From positions 1 through 64,000 of the forward strand of contig JADJSH010000010.1 of the NCBI GenBank assembly GCA_016711805.1: a stretch of 64,000 nucleotides of DNA, in the 5' to 3' direction. This document shows positions 17,006 through 25,900 of this stretch, one piece after another (within the stretch, counting starts at the first letter, position 1; every line of letters begins with the position of its first letter). Origin of the DNA: Bacteroidota bacterium (lineage in GTDB: Bacteria; Bacteroidota; Bacteroidia; B-17B0; Aurantibacillaceae). The position numbers and the translations under genes are program-made. The notes beneath the pieces were generated by a model, which was not told the origin of the DNA, did no database searches, and saw only the letters and a list, made by a program, of their open reading frames with translations.

Positions 17006-17425
17006 ATGAATATCCTAACAAAAAATAGTACTACTGTTATTTCCAGAAAAGAAATACCAAATGTTATTACTGTTATTTTAAATTCAGATCATATTATTGA
17101 GGTAAAATGGAGTGAAGCCCTAACTGAAATTGAAAAAGAACATTTAATCAATTTAACAACTATTATCAAAGAATTAGGGCATGGAAAAAAAATGTTAGTG
17201 TACATTGACACCTACAACTTTATGGCAATCACTTCTGAGGCCAGAGAATACGCTGCCACCAAAGAAGCTAGTCAATATACCTTAGCAAACGCTGTATTAG
17301 TAGATGCGTTGCCAAAAAAAATATTATTTAATTTTTACATGAAAATTAATAAACCCGTTGTTCAAACAAAAGGCTTTAGCGCTAAAGAAAGTGCGATGAA
17401 CTGGCTAAAAGAATGGCAGTTTTAA
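17006..17425 (+). CDS. STAS/SEC14-like domain protein, 139 aa
   Basis: A small cytoplasmic protein that fits the group annotated as STAS/SEC14 domain proteins in Bacteroidota: alternating beta and alpha segments, a central LGHGKKMLVYIDTYNFMAIT (about residues 57-76) and a late KPVVQTKGFSAKESAMNWL (about 117-135). No enzymatic motif is present. The ATG at 17006 is chosen over an in-frame ATG at 16961, because TACCTTTA at 16984-16991 looks like the -7 element and lies between the two. It is convergent with the next gene, with one base between the stops. Function is unknown. Confidence 0.72.
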   Translation: MNILTKNSTTVISRKEIPNVITVILNSDHIIEVKWSEALTEIEKEHLINLTTIIKELGHGKKMLVYIDTYNFMAITSEAREYAATKEASQYTLANAVLVDALPKKILFNFYMKINKPVVQTKGFSAKESAMNWLKEWQF

Positions 17426-17426
17426 A

Positions 17427-17690
17427 CTACACAATTCTTTCTAAATAAAACAATAACAAATCGTATTGCGACTGATATTCACGTGCGTAACCTGAAGTGC
17501 TATATTCTTTAGGATTTTCGTAGCAAAGCCTTTCGAAATTCGTTAATAAATGATTGAAGTTATCAGCATTCATGTGCTTTAAAAACGCCTCTCTGTTCCC
17601 TTCTAATAATTTATAAATATCTAAAGCAGATTTATGAATAGAGGTGTTTTTATAGTTTTTGATTTCGAGAATCACATCATTTATAAGCAT
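17427..17690 (-). CDS. small conserved-looking protein of unknown function, 87 aa
   Basis: I do not recognise this protein. It is 87 aa, predicted mostly helical, charged and rich in Asn and Leu, with no signal peptide or membrane segment. The sequence from MLINDVILEIKNYKN to LLLFYLERIV has no known motif. Coding is supported by normal codon use and by its tail-to-tail packing, one base from the stop of the SEC14-like gene. A long-inverted-repeat fragment separates it from the divergent ridA gene. Confidence 0.6.
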   Translation of the reverse strand: MLINDVILEIKNYKNTSIHKSALDIYKLLEGNREAFLKHMNADNFNHLLTNFERLCYENPKEYSTSGYAREYQSQYDLLLFYLERIV

Positions 17691-17718
17691 GTTGTAAAGT
17701 TAATCTTTTTTATTAGTT

Positions 17719-17850
17719 GGGCGTATCGGCGCAAAAGAGGCAGCGCCGTCGGGCTGACCCGCTTCAATCTTTTTGTTGCTCCTACGCTGCAGCTTCGGCG
17801 CAAGCGTAAAGGAACACAAAAAGGATTTTCGCTCGCATCCCTTACGCAGG
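17719..17850. repeat. long inverted-repeat intergenic element, copy 3 (half element)
   Basis: Only the left half is present: GGGCGTATCGGCGCAAAAGA, GCGCCGTCGGGCTGACCCGC, TTCAATCTTTTTG, GGAACACAAAAAGGATTTTC and GCATCCCTTACGCAGG. It lies between divergent genes and ends 43 bases before the ridA ATG. Confidence 0.75.
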
Positions 17851-17893
17851 TAATGCAAAAAAAATATTACATTTAAATTCTAAAACTAAAAAC

Positions 17894-18280
17894 ATGAAAA
17901 CAGTTATTACTTCCGAAAATGCACCATTACCAATTGGTCCTTATAGTCACGCAAACATGGTTCCTGCCTCTGGCAATATGTTATTTGTATCTGGTCAAGT
18001 GGCAAAAGACGCTAAAACTGGCGAACTAATTTTAGGCGACATCAAAAGCGAAACTAAAAAAGTAATGGAAAATGTATCTGCTATTTTAAAAGATGCTGGC
18101 ATGGATTTAACCAATGTGGTTAAAACAACCATTTTTATGAAAGACATGAATAATTTTGGAGCAATGAATGAAGTATATGGTTCATTTTTTACTGGTAATT
18201 TCCCGGCGCGCGAAACCGTTCAAGTATCAAGATTGCCATTAGATGTGAATGTGGAAATTTCGGTGATTGCTGTTAAATAG
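17894..18280 (+). CDS. ridA: RidA family enamine/imine deaminase
   Basis: This 128-aa protein hydrolyses reactive 2-aminoacrylate and related imines released by PLP enzymes, yielding 2-ketoacids and ammonia, and so protects PLP enzymes. Family signatures: APLPIGPYSHA near the start (about 10-20), the NMLFVSGQVA strand (about 28-37), and FPARETVQVSRLP (about 102-114). The latter holds the catalytic Arg (R105 by family numbering). The length is typical for a trimeric RidA. It appears monocistronic, with repeat sequences on both sides. Confidence 0.94.
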   Translation: MKTVITSENAPLPIGPYSHANMVPASGNMLFVSGQVAKDAKTGELILGDIKSETKKVMENVSAILKDAGMDLTNVVKTTIFMKDMNNFGAMNEVYGSFFTGNFPARETVQVSRLPLDVNVEISVIAVK

Positions 18281-18297
18281 TCTTTTCTCTCACTAAA

Positions 18298-18475
18298 AAA
18301 TTGAACCACATAGAAACATAGAATATCAAATGATGGAAAGGCTAGTATAGAAAACAAGTTTTTCTTGCATAGTAAATGCTTTGTTTATCAAGCGAAGCTT
18401 GAACTATCCTGCAACTCTCGAATATGTCATTAAAACTATGTGCCTATGCGGCTAAATTTCCACCTATTATTTTAA
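18298..18475. repeat. third intergenic repeat type, imperfect inverted ends
   Basis: The 257-bp gap after ridA holds AACCACATAGAAACATAG near its left end and, facing it, CTATGTGCCTATGCGGCTAA near its right end; about 14 of 18 bases are complementary. The middle has AAGCGAAGCTTGAA and no coding potential. Confidence 0.55.
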
Positions 18476-18487
18476 ACGTTAAACCAT

Positions 18488-18517
18488 TTTGACATATTCA
18501 AAATTTTACTAAATTTG
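18488..18517 (+). promoter_or_regulatory. Bacteroidota-type promoter of the 18538 gene
   Basis: TTTG at 18488-18491 and TAAATTTG at 18510-18517 are separated by 18 bases, a textbook -33/-7 pair. The leader to the ATG at 18538 is about 14 bases. Confidence 0.75.
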
Positions 18518-18537
18518 GTATAACTAAACTAAGCAAC

Positions 18538-19191
18538 ATGAAAAAAATTTACACTCTTGTTCTATTAGCTACTATTCATTTTTCAGCAAACGCTCAGGCC
18601 TATCGCAAAGGTTCATTATCCATCAGTATTTCCGAAGGCCATACATTAGCAAATTATCAAACGAACGATATTAGCACTGGCAAAGAAATGCTAGTTAACG
18701 AAGATGTAATTATTGGTGTGCGCGACCCATTAGTGATTGAATATGGTATTTCGAACCGTTGGAGCGTTGCATTAAGTTCAGGTAACGATATTTTCACCGT
18801 TAATCCTTCTAAATATTACGGTTTTTCTACAAGCGATAATCAGGTAAAAATTTCAACCTCTGAATTAAACGCCGAGTGCAGCTACCACGTATTTGTGAAT
18901 AAGCGTTTAGACTTATCTCTTTTTGTTTCGCATGGTATTTTTTCAATTAAAATGAAAGGGAACGATAATGATAATTACTATAACCATACATCAAACGGTA
19001 CGATTGTAAGATATGGAACACGCGTTCATTATTACTTTTGGAAACGTTTAGGCGCTGTTGGAATGGTTAGTTCTTATTTAGCAAATAGCTCTCCTAAAGA
19101 CGTAAAAGATAATAATGTAGCAAAAAAATATTCCACAAACATTAATGGCATTGCCATTGAAGGTGGTTTAGTTTTTAAGATTTTGAAGTAG
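18538..19191 (+). CDS. outer-membrane beta-barrel-like protein, 217 aa
   Basis: This exported protein has a signal peptide at 1-19 (ending SANAQA). The mature part alternates polar and hydrophobic residues in strands about ten long (SLSISISEGHT, RWSVALSSGND, ECSYHVFVNKRLDLSLFVSHG, GTRVHYYFWKRLGAVGMVSS), and ends in GGLVFKILK. That is what an eight-stranded outer-membrane barrel of the OmpW/OMP_b-brl type looks like. No specific ligand or partner can be named. The gene has its own promoter and is followed by a partial repeat element before the convergent M3 peptidase gene. Confidence 0.72.
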   Translation: MKKIYTLVLLATIHFSANAQAYRKGSLSISISEGHTLANYQTNDISTGKEMLVNEDVIIGVRDPLVIEYGISNRWSVALSSGNDIFTVNPSKYYGFSTSDNQVKISTSELNAECSYHVFVNKRLDLSLFVSHGIFSIKMKGNDNDNYYNHTSNGTIVRYGTRVHYYFWKRLGAVGMVSSYLANSSPKDVKDNNVAKKYSTNINGIAIEGGLVFKILK

Positions 19192-19280
19192 TTTTACTTT
19201 CTGATTCCTTTATTTTTAATTTATATAGATGTGTCTGCAAGCTAGACCAATTCAGGTATAAAACATGCCTCTATTTTGAT

Positions 19281-19382
19281 GTAAGCATGCTTGAGGGATG
19301 CAAGTGAAAATCCTTTTGTGAGGCACGAACAAAAGATTGCAGCGACAGCCCGACGGCGCTTGTTATTTGCGCCGGCAAGCCC
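19281..19382. repeat. long inverted-repeat intergenic element, copy 4 (right half)
   Basis: It holds the complement of copy 3: GCTTGAGGGATGCAAGTGAA, AATCCTTTTGTGAGGCACGA, AAAGATTGCAGCGACAGCCC, GACGGCGC and GCGCCGGCAAGCCC. It sits between convergent genes. Confidence 0.75.
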
Positions 19383-19399
19383 AACAATTTAAAACATTC

Positions 19400-21448
19400 T
19401 TAAACAGTCTCCTTTATCAATCCCGATCTTCTTAATAAAGCTTTAGGATCAGCCTCTCTGCCTCTAAATCTCTTATATAAAATTGATGGATGTTCGCTAC
19501 CACCAGCAGACAACACGTTTTTATAAAAGGCAGTAGCCACTTCTTGATTAAAAATTCCTTTTTCTTTAAAGGCTTCAAACGCATCAGCATCAATTACTTC
19601 GGCCCATTTGTAAGAATAGTAACCTGAAGAATATCCTCCTGGAAATATGTGTGAAAATGAACAAGAAGTACATGTTTCAGGAACCGAAGGCATCAAATCT
19701 GTTTTAGCTGTTACACTTATTTCAAAGTCTTTTACGCTTGTAATATGTTTTGGATTTTGGCTATGCCAAGCCATATCCAAGGTTGCTAAACCAATTTGAC
19801 GAATGGTGGCTAAACCACTTTGGAAGTTTGATGAGTCTACAATTTTTTGAATAAAATCAGATGGGATAACTTCTCCAGTTTGGTAATGCTTTGCAAATAA
19901 ATCCAAGCACTCTTTTTCGTAACACCAGTTTTCTAAAATTTGAGAAGGTAATTCCACAAAATCCCAATACACGCTAGTACCTGTCAAACTTCCATATTGT
20001 CCGTTAGCACACATGCCATGTAGCGCATGTCCAAATTCATGAAACAAAGTAGTCACTTCATCAAAACTTAATAAAGAAGGTTTACTTTCTGTTGGCTTGG
20101 TAAAATTACAAACGATAGACACATGTGGCCTAACGTTTTCCCCATTTTCTATTTTCTGATTCACAAACGACGTCATCCAAGCACCTTGTCGTTTGCCAGC
20201 ACGAGGAAAGAAATCGGCGTAAAACACCGCTAAAAATTCCCCTTGTGCATTTTTTACTTCATAAGTAGTAACGTCTTTATGATATAAAGGAATATCGTTA
20301 CGTTGAATAAAAGTAAATCCATATAAACGTTTGGCAGTTTCAAAAACACCTTCAATCACGTTTTCTAATTTAAAATACGGACGTAACAACTCATCATCAA
20401 TGGCAAATTTCTCTTTCTTTAGTTTCTCGGCGTAATAAGGAATATCCCATTTCTTCAAATCTTCAGGACCATTATTTACTTTGATGTATGCTTTTAATTC
20501 TTCTAATTCATCTTTTGCAAAAGACAAAGAATTATCCAACAAATTCTCTAAAAACGAAAATACTTTTGTTGGTGATTCTGCCATGCGTTCTTCTAAAACA
20601 AAATCAGCATGAGATTTATAACCTAATAATACAGCTCGTTCGTGACGAAGAATGGCAATTTGTTTTAAGATATTTTGATTATCATGTTCGTTATTTTTAA
20701 ATGCCTTAGAACCATAAGCTTTAAACATCTGCTCTTTCAAATTTCTATTTTCAGAGTATGTCATGAAAGGTCCATAGCTAGGATAATCCAATGTAAACAC
20801 CCAAGCGTTTTCTTTTCCTTTTTCTTTAGCAGTAATTTTAGCCGCTTCGATGGTTCCTTCTGGTAATCCTGCTAAATCAGATGCGTTAGTAATTACTAAT
20901 TCAAAAGCATTACTTTCTGCTAATACATTTTCGCTATAGGTTAATGAACATTGAGATTTTTCTTTATCAATCGTTCGTAGTTTTTCTTTTTGCTCTGCAT
21001 TTAATTTAGAGCCATTACGCACAAAGCTTTTATAGGTTTTATCTAATAAAGTACTTTGTTCTGGAGTAAGAGTTAATGTGTTTTTAATAGCATACACGGC
21101 CTCTACTCGCTTAAACAACGCATCATTTAAAATAATATCGTTGGAGTAATCGCTTAATTTTGGGGAGATAACTTTAGCTAAAGCTTGCATTTCTTTAGAA
21201 GTCTCCGCTAAATTTAAATTTGAAAAAGTGGAACCAACAATTTCTAATAATGGCCCTACTTTCTCTAAAGCTTCAATAGTATTAGCAAATGTAGGCGTTT
21301 CCTTATTAGTTACAATGGAATCAATTTCTGATAAACCTTGTTTAATACCTTCTTCAAAGGCCGGTAAATAATGGTCTACAGTAATTTTATCGAAAGGAAT
21401 GGTATTGAAAGGAGTATTGAATTTTGATAGGAATGGATTACTACTCAT
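19400..21448 (-). CDS. M3 family metallopeptidase (peptidyl-dipeptidase Dcp-like)
   Basis: This cytoplasmic zinc peptidase of 682 aa is full length for the M3A family (Dcp/oligopeptidase A). The zinc motif HEFGHALHG lies near residue 469, followed by YWDFVELPSQILENW, which holds the third zinc-ligand Glu region. SCSFSHIFPGGYSSGYYSYKWAEV (near 604-628) is the conserved Tyr/Gly substrate loop. The N-terminus NPFLSKFNTPFNTIPF matches Dcp proteins that lack a signal peptide. It degrades short peptides by removing C-terminal dipeptides, or cuts oligopeptides; the exact mode is not settled. Confidence 0.92.
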   Translation of the reverse strand: MSSNPFLSKFNTPFNTIPFDKITVDHYLPAFEEGIKQGLSEIDSIVTNKETPTFANTIEALEKVGPLLEIVGSTFSNLNLAETSKEMQALAKVISPKLSDYSNDIILNDALFKRVEAVYAIKNTLTLTPEQSTLLDKTYKSFVRNGSKLNAEQKEKLRTIDKEKSQCSLTYSENVLAESNAFELVITNASDLAGLPEGTIEAAKITAKEKGKENAWVFTLDYPSYGPFMTYSENRNLKEQMFKAYGSKAFKNNEHDNQNILKQIAILRHERAVLLGYKSHADFVLEERMAESPTKVFSFLENLLDNSLSFAKDELEELKAYIKVNNGPEDLKKWDIPYYAEKLKKEKFAIDDELLRPYFKLENVIEGVFETAKRLYGFTFIQRNDIPLYHKDVTTYEVKNAQGEFLAVFYADFFPRAGKRQGAWMTSFVNQKIENGENVRPHVSIVCNFTKPTESKPSLLSFDEVTTLFHEFGHALHGMCANGQYGSLTGTSVYWDFVELPSQILENWCYEKECLDLFAKHYQTGEVIPSDFIQKIVDSSNFQSGLATIRQIGLATLDMAWHSQNPKHITSVKDFEISVTAKTDLMPSVPETCTSCSFSHIFPGGYSSGYYSYKWAEVIDADAFEAFKEKGIFNQEVATAFYKNVLSAGGSEHPSILYKRFRGREADPKALLRRSGLIKETV

Positions 21449-21577
21449 AAAAACGTTTTATTAAATTGTATACATACAAGATACAAAGTAAATATACAAT
21501 GGTTTAAGAAATTGAGCTATAAAAAAGTCCGCTTATTTATCCAAAATAAGTTGTCGAATGTGTTCCTAAAAAGGAAA

Positions 21578-22027
21578 TTAAACAGCCATGGCAGCTTTTG
21601 CTACATTTCTATACATAAAAGATGTATAAATATGTCTACGAGCAAAACGACCTTGTGAATCGGCATTCACCAATTTGACGTAAGTATTTTCAGGAACTGA
21701 AAAATATTCGTACGCACTTCCATCTTGAAAATCGATGCGTAAACGTTTACCAGTAAAGGTTATATCAGCAATGTTTGAATTAGTGATAGTATTATTATAT
21801 TCAGGAAGAGTAGCTTCAATAGTTTCAGGAGCAATACTTACTAAAAAGTGATAGGCTTCAATAATTTTTTTACTTTTTTCTTCCACCTCTAATTTTAATT
21901 CTTCGTTATCCTGAATTTTATCAGGATGAAACTCTTTCATAAAATTACGGTAAAGGCTTTTTAATTCAGCTAAAGTAACGGCTTTATCAACCCCTAATAA
22001 TTTCCTGTATTCAATCACTTTTCTCAT
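21578..22027 (-). CDS. J-domain plus KTSC-domain protein
   Basis: This 149-aa protein combines an N-terminal DnaJ-like domain (about 1-70; MRKVIEYRKLLGVDKAVTLA, LKSLYRNFMKEFHPDK with the HPD tripeptide) and a C-terminal KTSC domain (about 85-149; FTGKRLRIDFQDGSAYEYFS, ending YRNVAKAAMAV). KTSC domains are found alone or next to nucleic-acid enzymes, and their role is unknown. The HPD implies Hsp70 stimulation. A longer frame begins at 22102, but a -7 box at 22052-22059 falls inside it, so the ATG at 22027 is taken as the start. The leader would be about 18 bases. Monocistronic. Confidence 0.82.
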   Translation of the reverse strand: MRKVIEYRKLLGVDKAVTLAELKSLYRNFMKEFHPDKIQDNEELKLEVEEKSKKIIEAYHFLVSIAPETIEATLPEYNNTITNSNIADITFTGKRLRIDFQDGSAYEYFSVPENTYVKLVNADSQGRFARRHIYTSFMYRNVAKAAMAV

Positions 22028-22051
22028 TGTAGGTATTCCTTGTATTTTCGG

Positions 22052-22059
22052 CAAAGATA
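22052..22059 (-). promoter_or_regulatory. -7 element of the J-KTSC gene
   Basis: TATCTTTG on the minus strand lies 24 bases before the ATG at 22027. It decides the start codon, because the upstream in-frame Met would not be transcribed. Confidence 0.7.
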
Positions 22060-22165
22060 AGCCAAAATCAGGTACAAAAAACATAAAACACGAGCTTAAC
22101 ATTTTTTTAATAGACTTCTAAACCACATTCTGTAACTTTATAGCTCATTATTGCATTATATCCAC

Positions 22166-22681
22166 ATGAAGTCTATCCTTTTAATAATTACCCTACTTGT
22201 AGTTTCATTAAGCTCATTTACAACATACAAATCTTTTGTTGTATCCATTAGTTTAATCCAAACAAACGATAGTATTCCAGCAATGAACAAACAGATTATT
22301 GAATTTGTAAAAACAAAAATCAAGAAAAAAGTAGGAACTGGTGAATGTTGGGACTTAGCCGCAGAAGCACTTCAACTCGTAAATGCAAAATGGGACATGA
22401 AGTATAAATTTGGAAAAGAAATTGATTTCAAAAAAGAACCCATTTATCCTGGTGATATCATTCAGTTTGAAAACGTGATTTTGAATTATGAAAAAGACGG
22501 AAAAAAATTTACCGAAAAAATGTCACATCATACGGCAATCATTTTTGAAGTAATTGATAAAACTAATTTTACGATGGCTCATCAAAACAATGGCTATTCA
22601 GGTAAAAAAGTGGGAGTTAGTCCGCTTGATTTAGCGACTTTAACTAAAGGAAAATTTAAGATTTATAGAGCGGAGAGGTGA
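22166..22681 (+). CDS. exported protein with CHAP/NlpC-like cysteine hydrolase pattern, 171 aa
   Basis: A signal peptide (residues 1-18, after MKSILLIITLLVVSLSSF) precedes a domain in which VGTGECWDLAAEAL (about 55-68) places a Cys at a helix start. SHHTAIIFEV (about 120-129) supplies a His, and AHQNNG (about 138-143) a polar third residue. That is the order of a papain-like amidase (NlpC/P60 or CHAP), which cuts cell-wall peptides. PGDIIQFENV (about 94-103) is a typical strand of that fold. I have not matched it to a named family, so function is tentative. The ATG at 22166 is chosen over 22151 because it gives the proper signal peptide. Confidence 0.68.
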   Translation: MKSILLIITLLVVSLSSFTTYKSFVVSISLIQTNDSIPAMNKQIIEFVKTKIKKKVGTGECWDLAAEALQLVNAKWDMKYKFGKEIDFKKEPIYPGDIIQFENVILNYEKDGKKFTEKMSHHTAIIFEVIDKTNFTMAHQNNGYSGKKVGVSPLDLATLTKGKFKIYRAER

Positions 22682-22693
22682 TTATTCTATTTA

Positions 22694-22935
22694 GGGCTTG
22701 CCGGCGCAAAGAACAAGCGCCGTCGGGCTGTCGCTACAATCTTTGCAAAAGGCAGGCAAAGGATTTACGCTTGCATCCCTCACGCGAGTCTCATATTCAA
22801 ATTCGAAATATAGACTTCGATTATTGAAAAGCTAACTCGCGTGAGGGATTGAGGCGTTTGTTTGAGCTCTTTTTATTTATCCATCGGATAAATAAAAAAG
22901 CGAGTGCCGAAAGCCCGACCCGCAGGGACACGCCC
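22694..22935. repeat. long inverted-repeat intergenic element, copy 5 (most complete)
   Basis: Both arms are present. Left: GGGCTTGCCGGCGCAAAGAA, GCGCCGTCGGGCTGTCGCTA, CAATCTTTGC, GCTTGCATCCCTCACGCGAG. Right: CTCGCGTGAGGGATTGAGGC, GAGCTC, a TTATTTATCCATCGGATAAA hairpin, GCCCGACC and ACACGCCC. It sits between convergent genes and could act as a two-way transcription stop. Confidence 0.8.
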
Positions 22936-22950
22936 AATCATTAAAAAAAT

Positions 22951-25900
22951 TTACCCAACATTTTTGGCAACATAAATAATATTAGAAGTGAGTTTAGTTG
23001 TATCTAATACTTCTAACGTTAAATGAGGATGCTTAGCAATGGTATCTTTAATTAAAGTTCCACTCACAAAGTGTAAACCATCGGTCTTAGTTTTATTAAA
23101 ACCAAATACTTTGGTGCTCATAAACTCGGTGTACCAAGTTCCTTTTTGGCGAGTAGCAATGTCTTTATCCGCATCACGAATCACCAACACACCACCTTTA
23201 TTTAATTTAGACACGCAATTTTCAATCACTTGAATTTGTTGCTCTTCTTTTAAATAATGTAAGACATCGCTGATAATAAATCCGTCCGCTTGAGGAAAAT
23301 CAAATACAGTGACATCACCCACAGCAAAAGAAAGCTTATCTGATTTGTCTATACAACCATCAGCCACCGCAATTTTTTCATCATCATAATCAACGCCTAA
23401 AATTTCGCGGTTACGTCCCTTGAACATTAACATATAAGGCAAGAAACCATAACCACAGCCTACATCCACAATTTTTCCAGTTTTAGGCATTAGGCTTTCA
23501 AACAATTGATAATTATTTTCTAAGCCAGTTTTAATGCGACAGTACCATTCTAACACAGGTCCTTTAAAAATATAATTTCGAATTAAACGAGAACGGAAGT
23601 AGCCAACGGTTTCTTTTTCTTGTTTTAATAAGTCGTATTCTTTGCGCATTAACTTACAAATAGCTTTGGTGCGTTCTTGGTATGTCGCTCCAAAAGAAGT
23701 ATCCGTCGGTTTAATGCGTTCTAATAATTTAACCGTTAAAGAACCATCTTTAAAATGAAAATCACCTTTAGTTACCGTATCCCCTGCTCCATGTAATAAT
23801 AAAGGAACAATATCCAATTGCATTTGTTCTGCTAATAAAAAGGCGCCTTTATGGAAACGCAAAATATCACCTGTCACGCTGCGTGTTCCTTCAGGGAAAA
23901 TTAAAATAGAATAACCTTGTTTTACTAATTCGGTTAACGACGGAATACATTTTTCGTAACCATCCGAAGCACGGTAATAATCAGCTTTCTTTACAATCCA
24001 CCCGTAAAAAGGAGAATTGTAAACCCAATCGTTTGTAAAGACAACAATTTTAGGATATAGCTGTAACGTTAGCGCTAAATCAATATGCGATTGATGGTTG
24101 GAAATAATGATCGCTGGTTTTTCAAACGTTTCGTTGTGTGGATTTACAATTGTTTTTTTGACATTGAAAAAGCAAGCCAAAATAAAACGGAACGTGTACA
24201 TAATGATATAATGAAATATCAATTTACGAGTAGCTGTTTTGGCTGGGAAGATTGTAAATAGTAAAGCACCACAAATTGTAATCAACAATGACCCTACAAC
24301 AAAACCAAAAAAGCCAACAACCGTAATTAAAATGTATTTAGCAGTAAATGGCAGCAAGCCTTTATTTCTTCGATTTAAAACCAACCAATTAAATAATAAT
24401 GGTTGTGCGATAAAAGAAATAAAAACAACACACAACATACCAATTAACGTAATCAAAGCAATAGATTGCAAAGCAGGATGTTTAGCAAATACCATCACTC
24501 CTATTCCTATAATAGTAACTAAAGCTGATAAGAGAATAGATGATTTAAAAGAGTTCAATGTTTTTTTACCAAACTTATATTCGTTAAGTAAGCCATCCAT
24601 GATAAAAATACTGTAATCGTCTCCCAAACCAAAAATAAAAGTTGAGATGATGATATTAATGATATTGAATTTAATACCAAATATGCCCATGATTCCTAAA
24701 ATCCACAACCAACTAATTAACATAGGTAAGAAGTTAATCACTGCTAATTCAATACGTCCGTGATTTAACAACATAAAGCCAAATACCAAAATAGAAGTAA
24801 TCATTAAAATGGTATTGAAATCAGAACTGATCACTTCAACAAACTTTGAAGTCAGATTTTGTTTATCAAATACCACAATGTTTGGATTGGATTCAAAGGC
24901 TTTATAAATCAATTCTCTATTCTCAGCATCCACTTTTACATGGTTAATAATAGACGGCTTACCATTTACTTTCCCAATCCATTCTTTAAACAAATATTTA
25001 TTCAACGAATCCGAATCGGCCTGAGATAATTTAGAAACAGGATTATCTAATAAATTGTAAAACGATTGAAAAGCGGTTTCTTTAAACTTAAAATTCAATC
25101 CTGTAGCAATTAATTGTTGTTTTAAACTATCTTTTTTAGCTTGGTTAAAGAATTTATTCCAACGGTTAATACGCACTTCTTGTTCTTTGTCAGACATAAA
25201 CAAGGCACTTACCGAAGAATATTTTTTAATAAGACCTTGTTGCTTTAATGCCTCTAACTTTTCTGAAACAACCGTGTTATTATCTAAAGCTTCGTTTAAT
25301 GTATTTCCGTTACTAAATACGTAAACCGAACGCGCGGCAAAATTATTAACTTCATCTAAATGTTTTTCAGCATCACGAGTTTCTTTGGTCATGAAACTCA
25401 TTTTGTTCATGTCACTTTCAAATTCAACATCACCTGCAAAAAATGTAAATACAATGGTTAAGATGAAAGCAGAAATTACAATTACTTTGTTTTTATCAAA
25501 ACGATAAGCCGTAAATCTATCAATCCATGAATGTGGAGCTTCATCCGTCTCAACATGCTCTTTTTCTTTTCTGAAACTAAATTTTAATAATTGAGGCAAG
25601 ACAAAAATAGAGAACAACATCGCTCCTATCAACGAAAAGGCCGCAAACAAACCAAAATCATGTAGCGCTTCTGACTTAGCAAATAATAAACTTAAAAAAG
25701 CACCAACGGTGGTTGTACAGCCAATTAACATGGGCACGGTTAAATCTTGTAAAACTGTTTTTACATCTCGTGTATGTTTGTAATGCGTAAAAAAATGTAA
25801 GGAATAATTAATGGCAATACCCAATACCACCGCCCCTGCTCCTATAGCAATGGCAGAGACAACACCTTTTAATAAAAACAAAAAGCTTAAGGCAAATGCC

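Noticed and set aside
24239..24616. 125-codon frame inside the MMPL fusion gene
   Set aside because: Antisense to membrane helices of the real gene, Lys/Thr/Pro-rich, no start signal.
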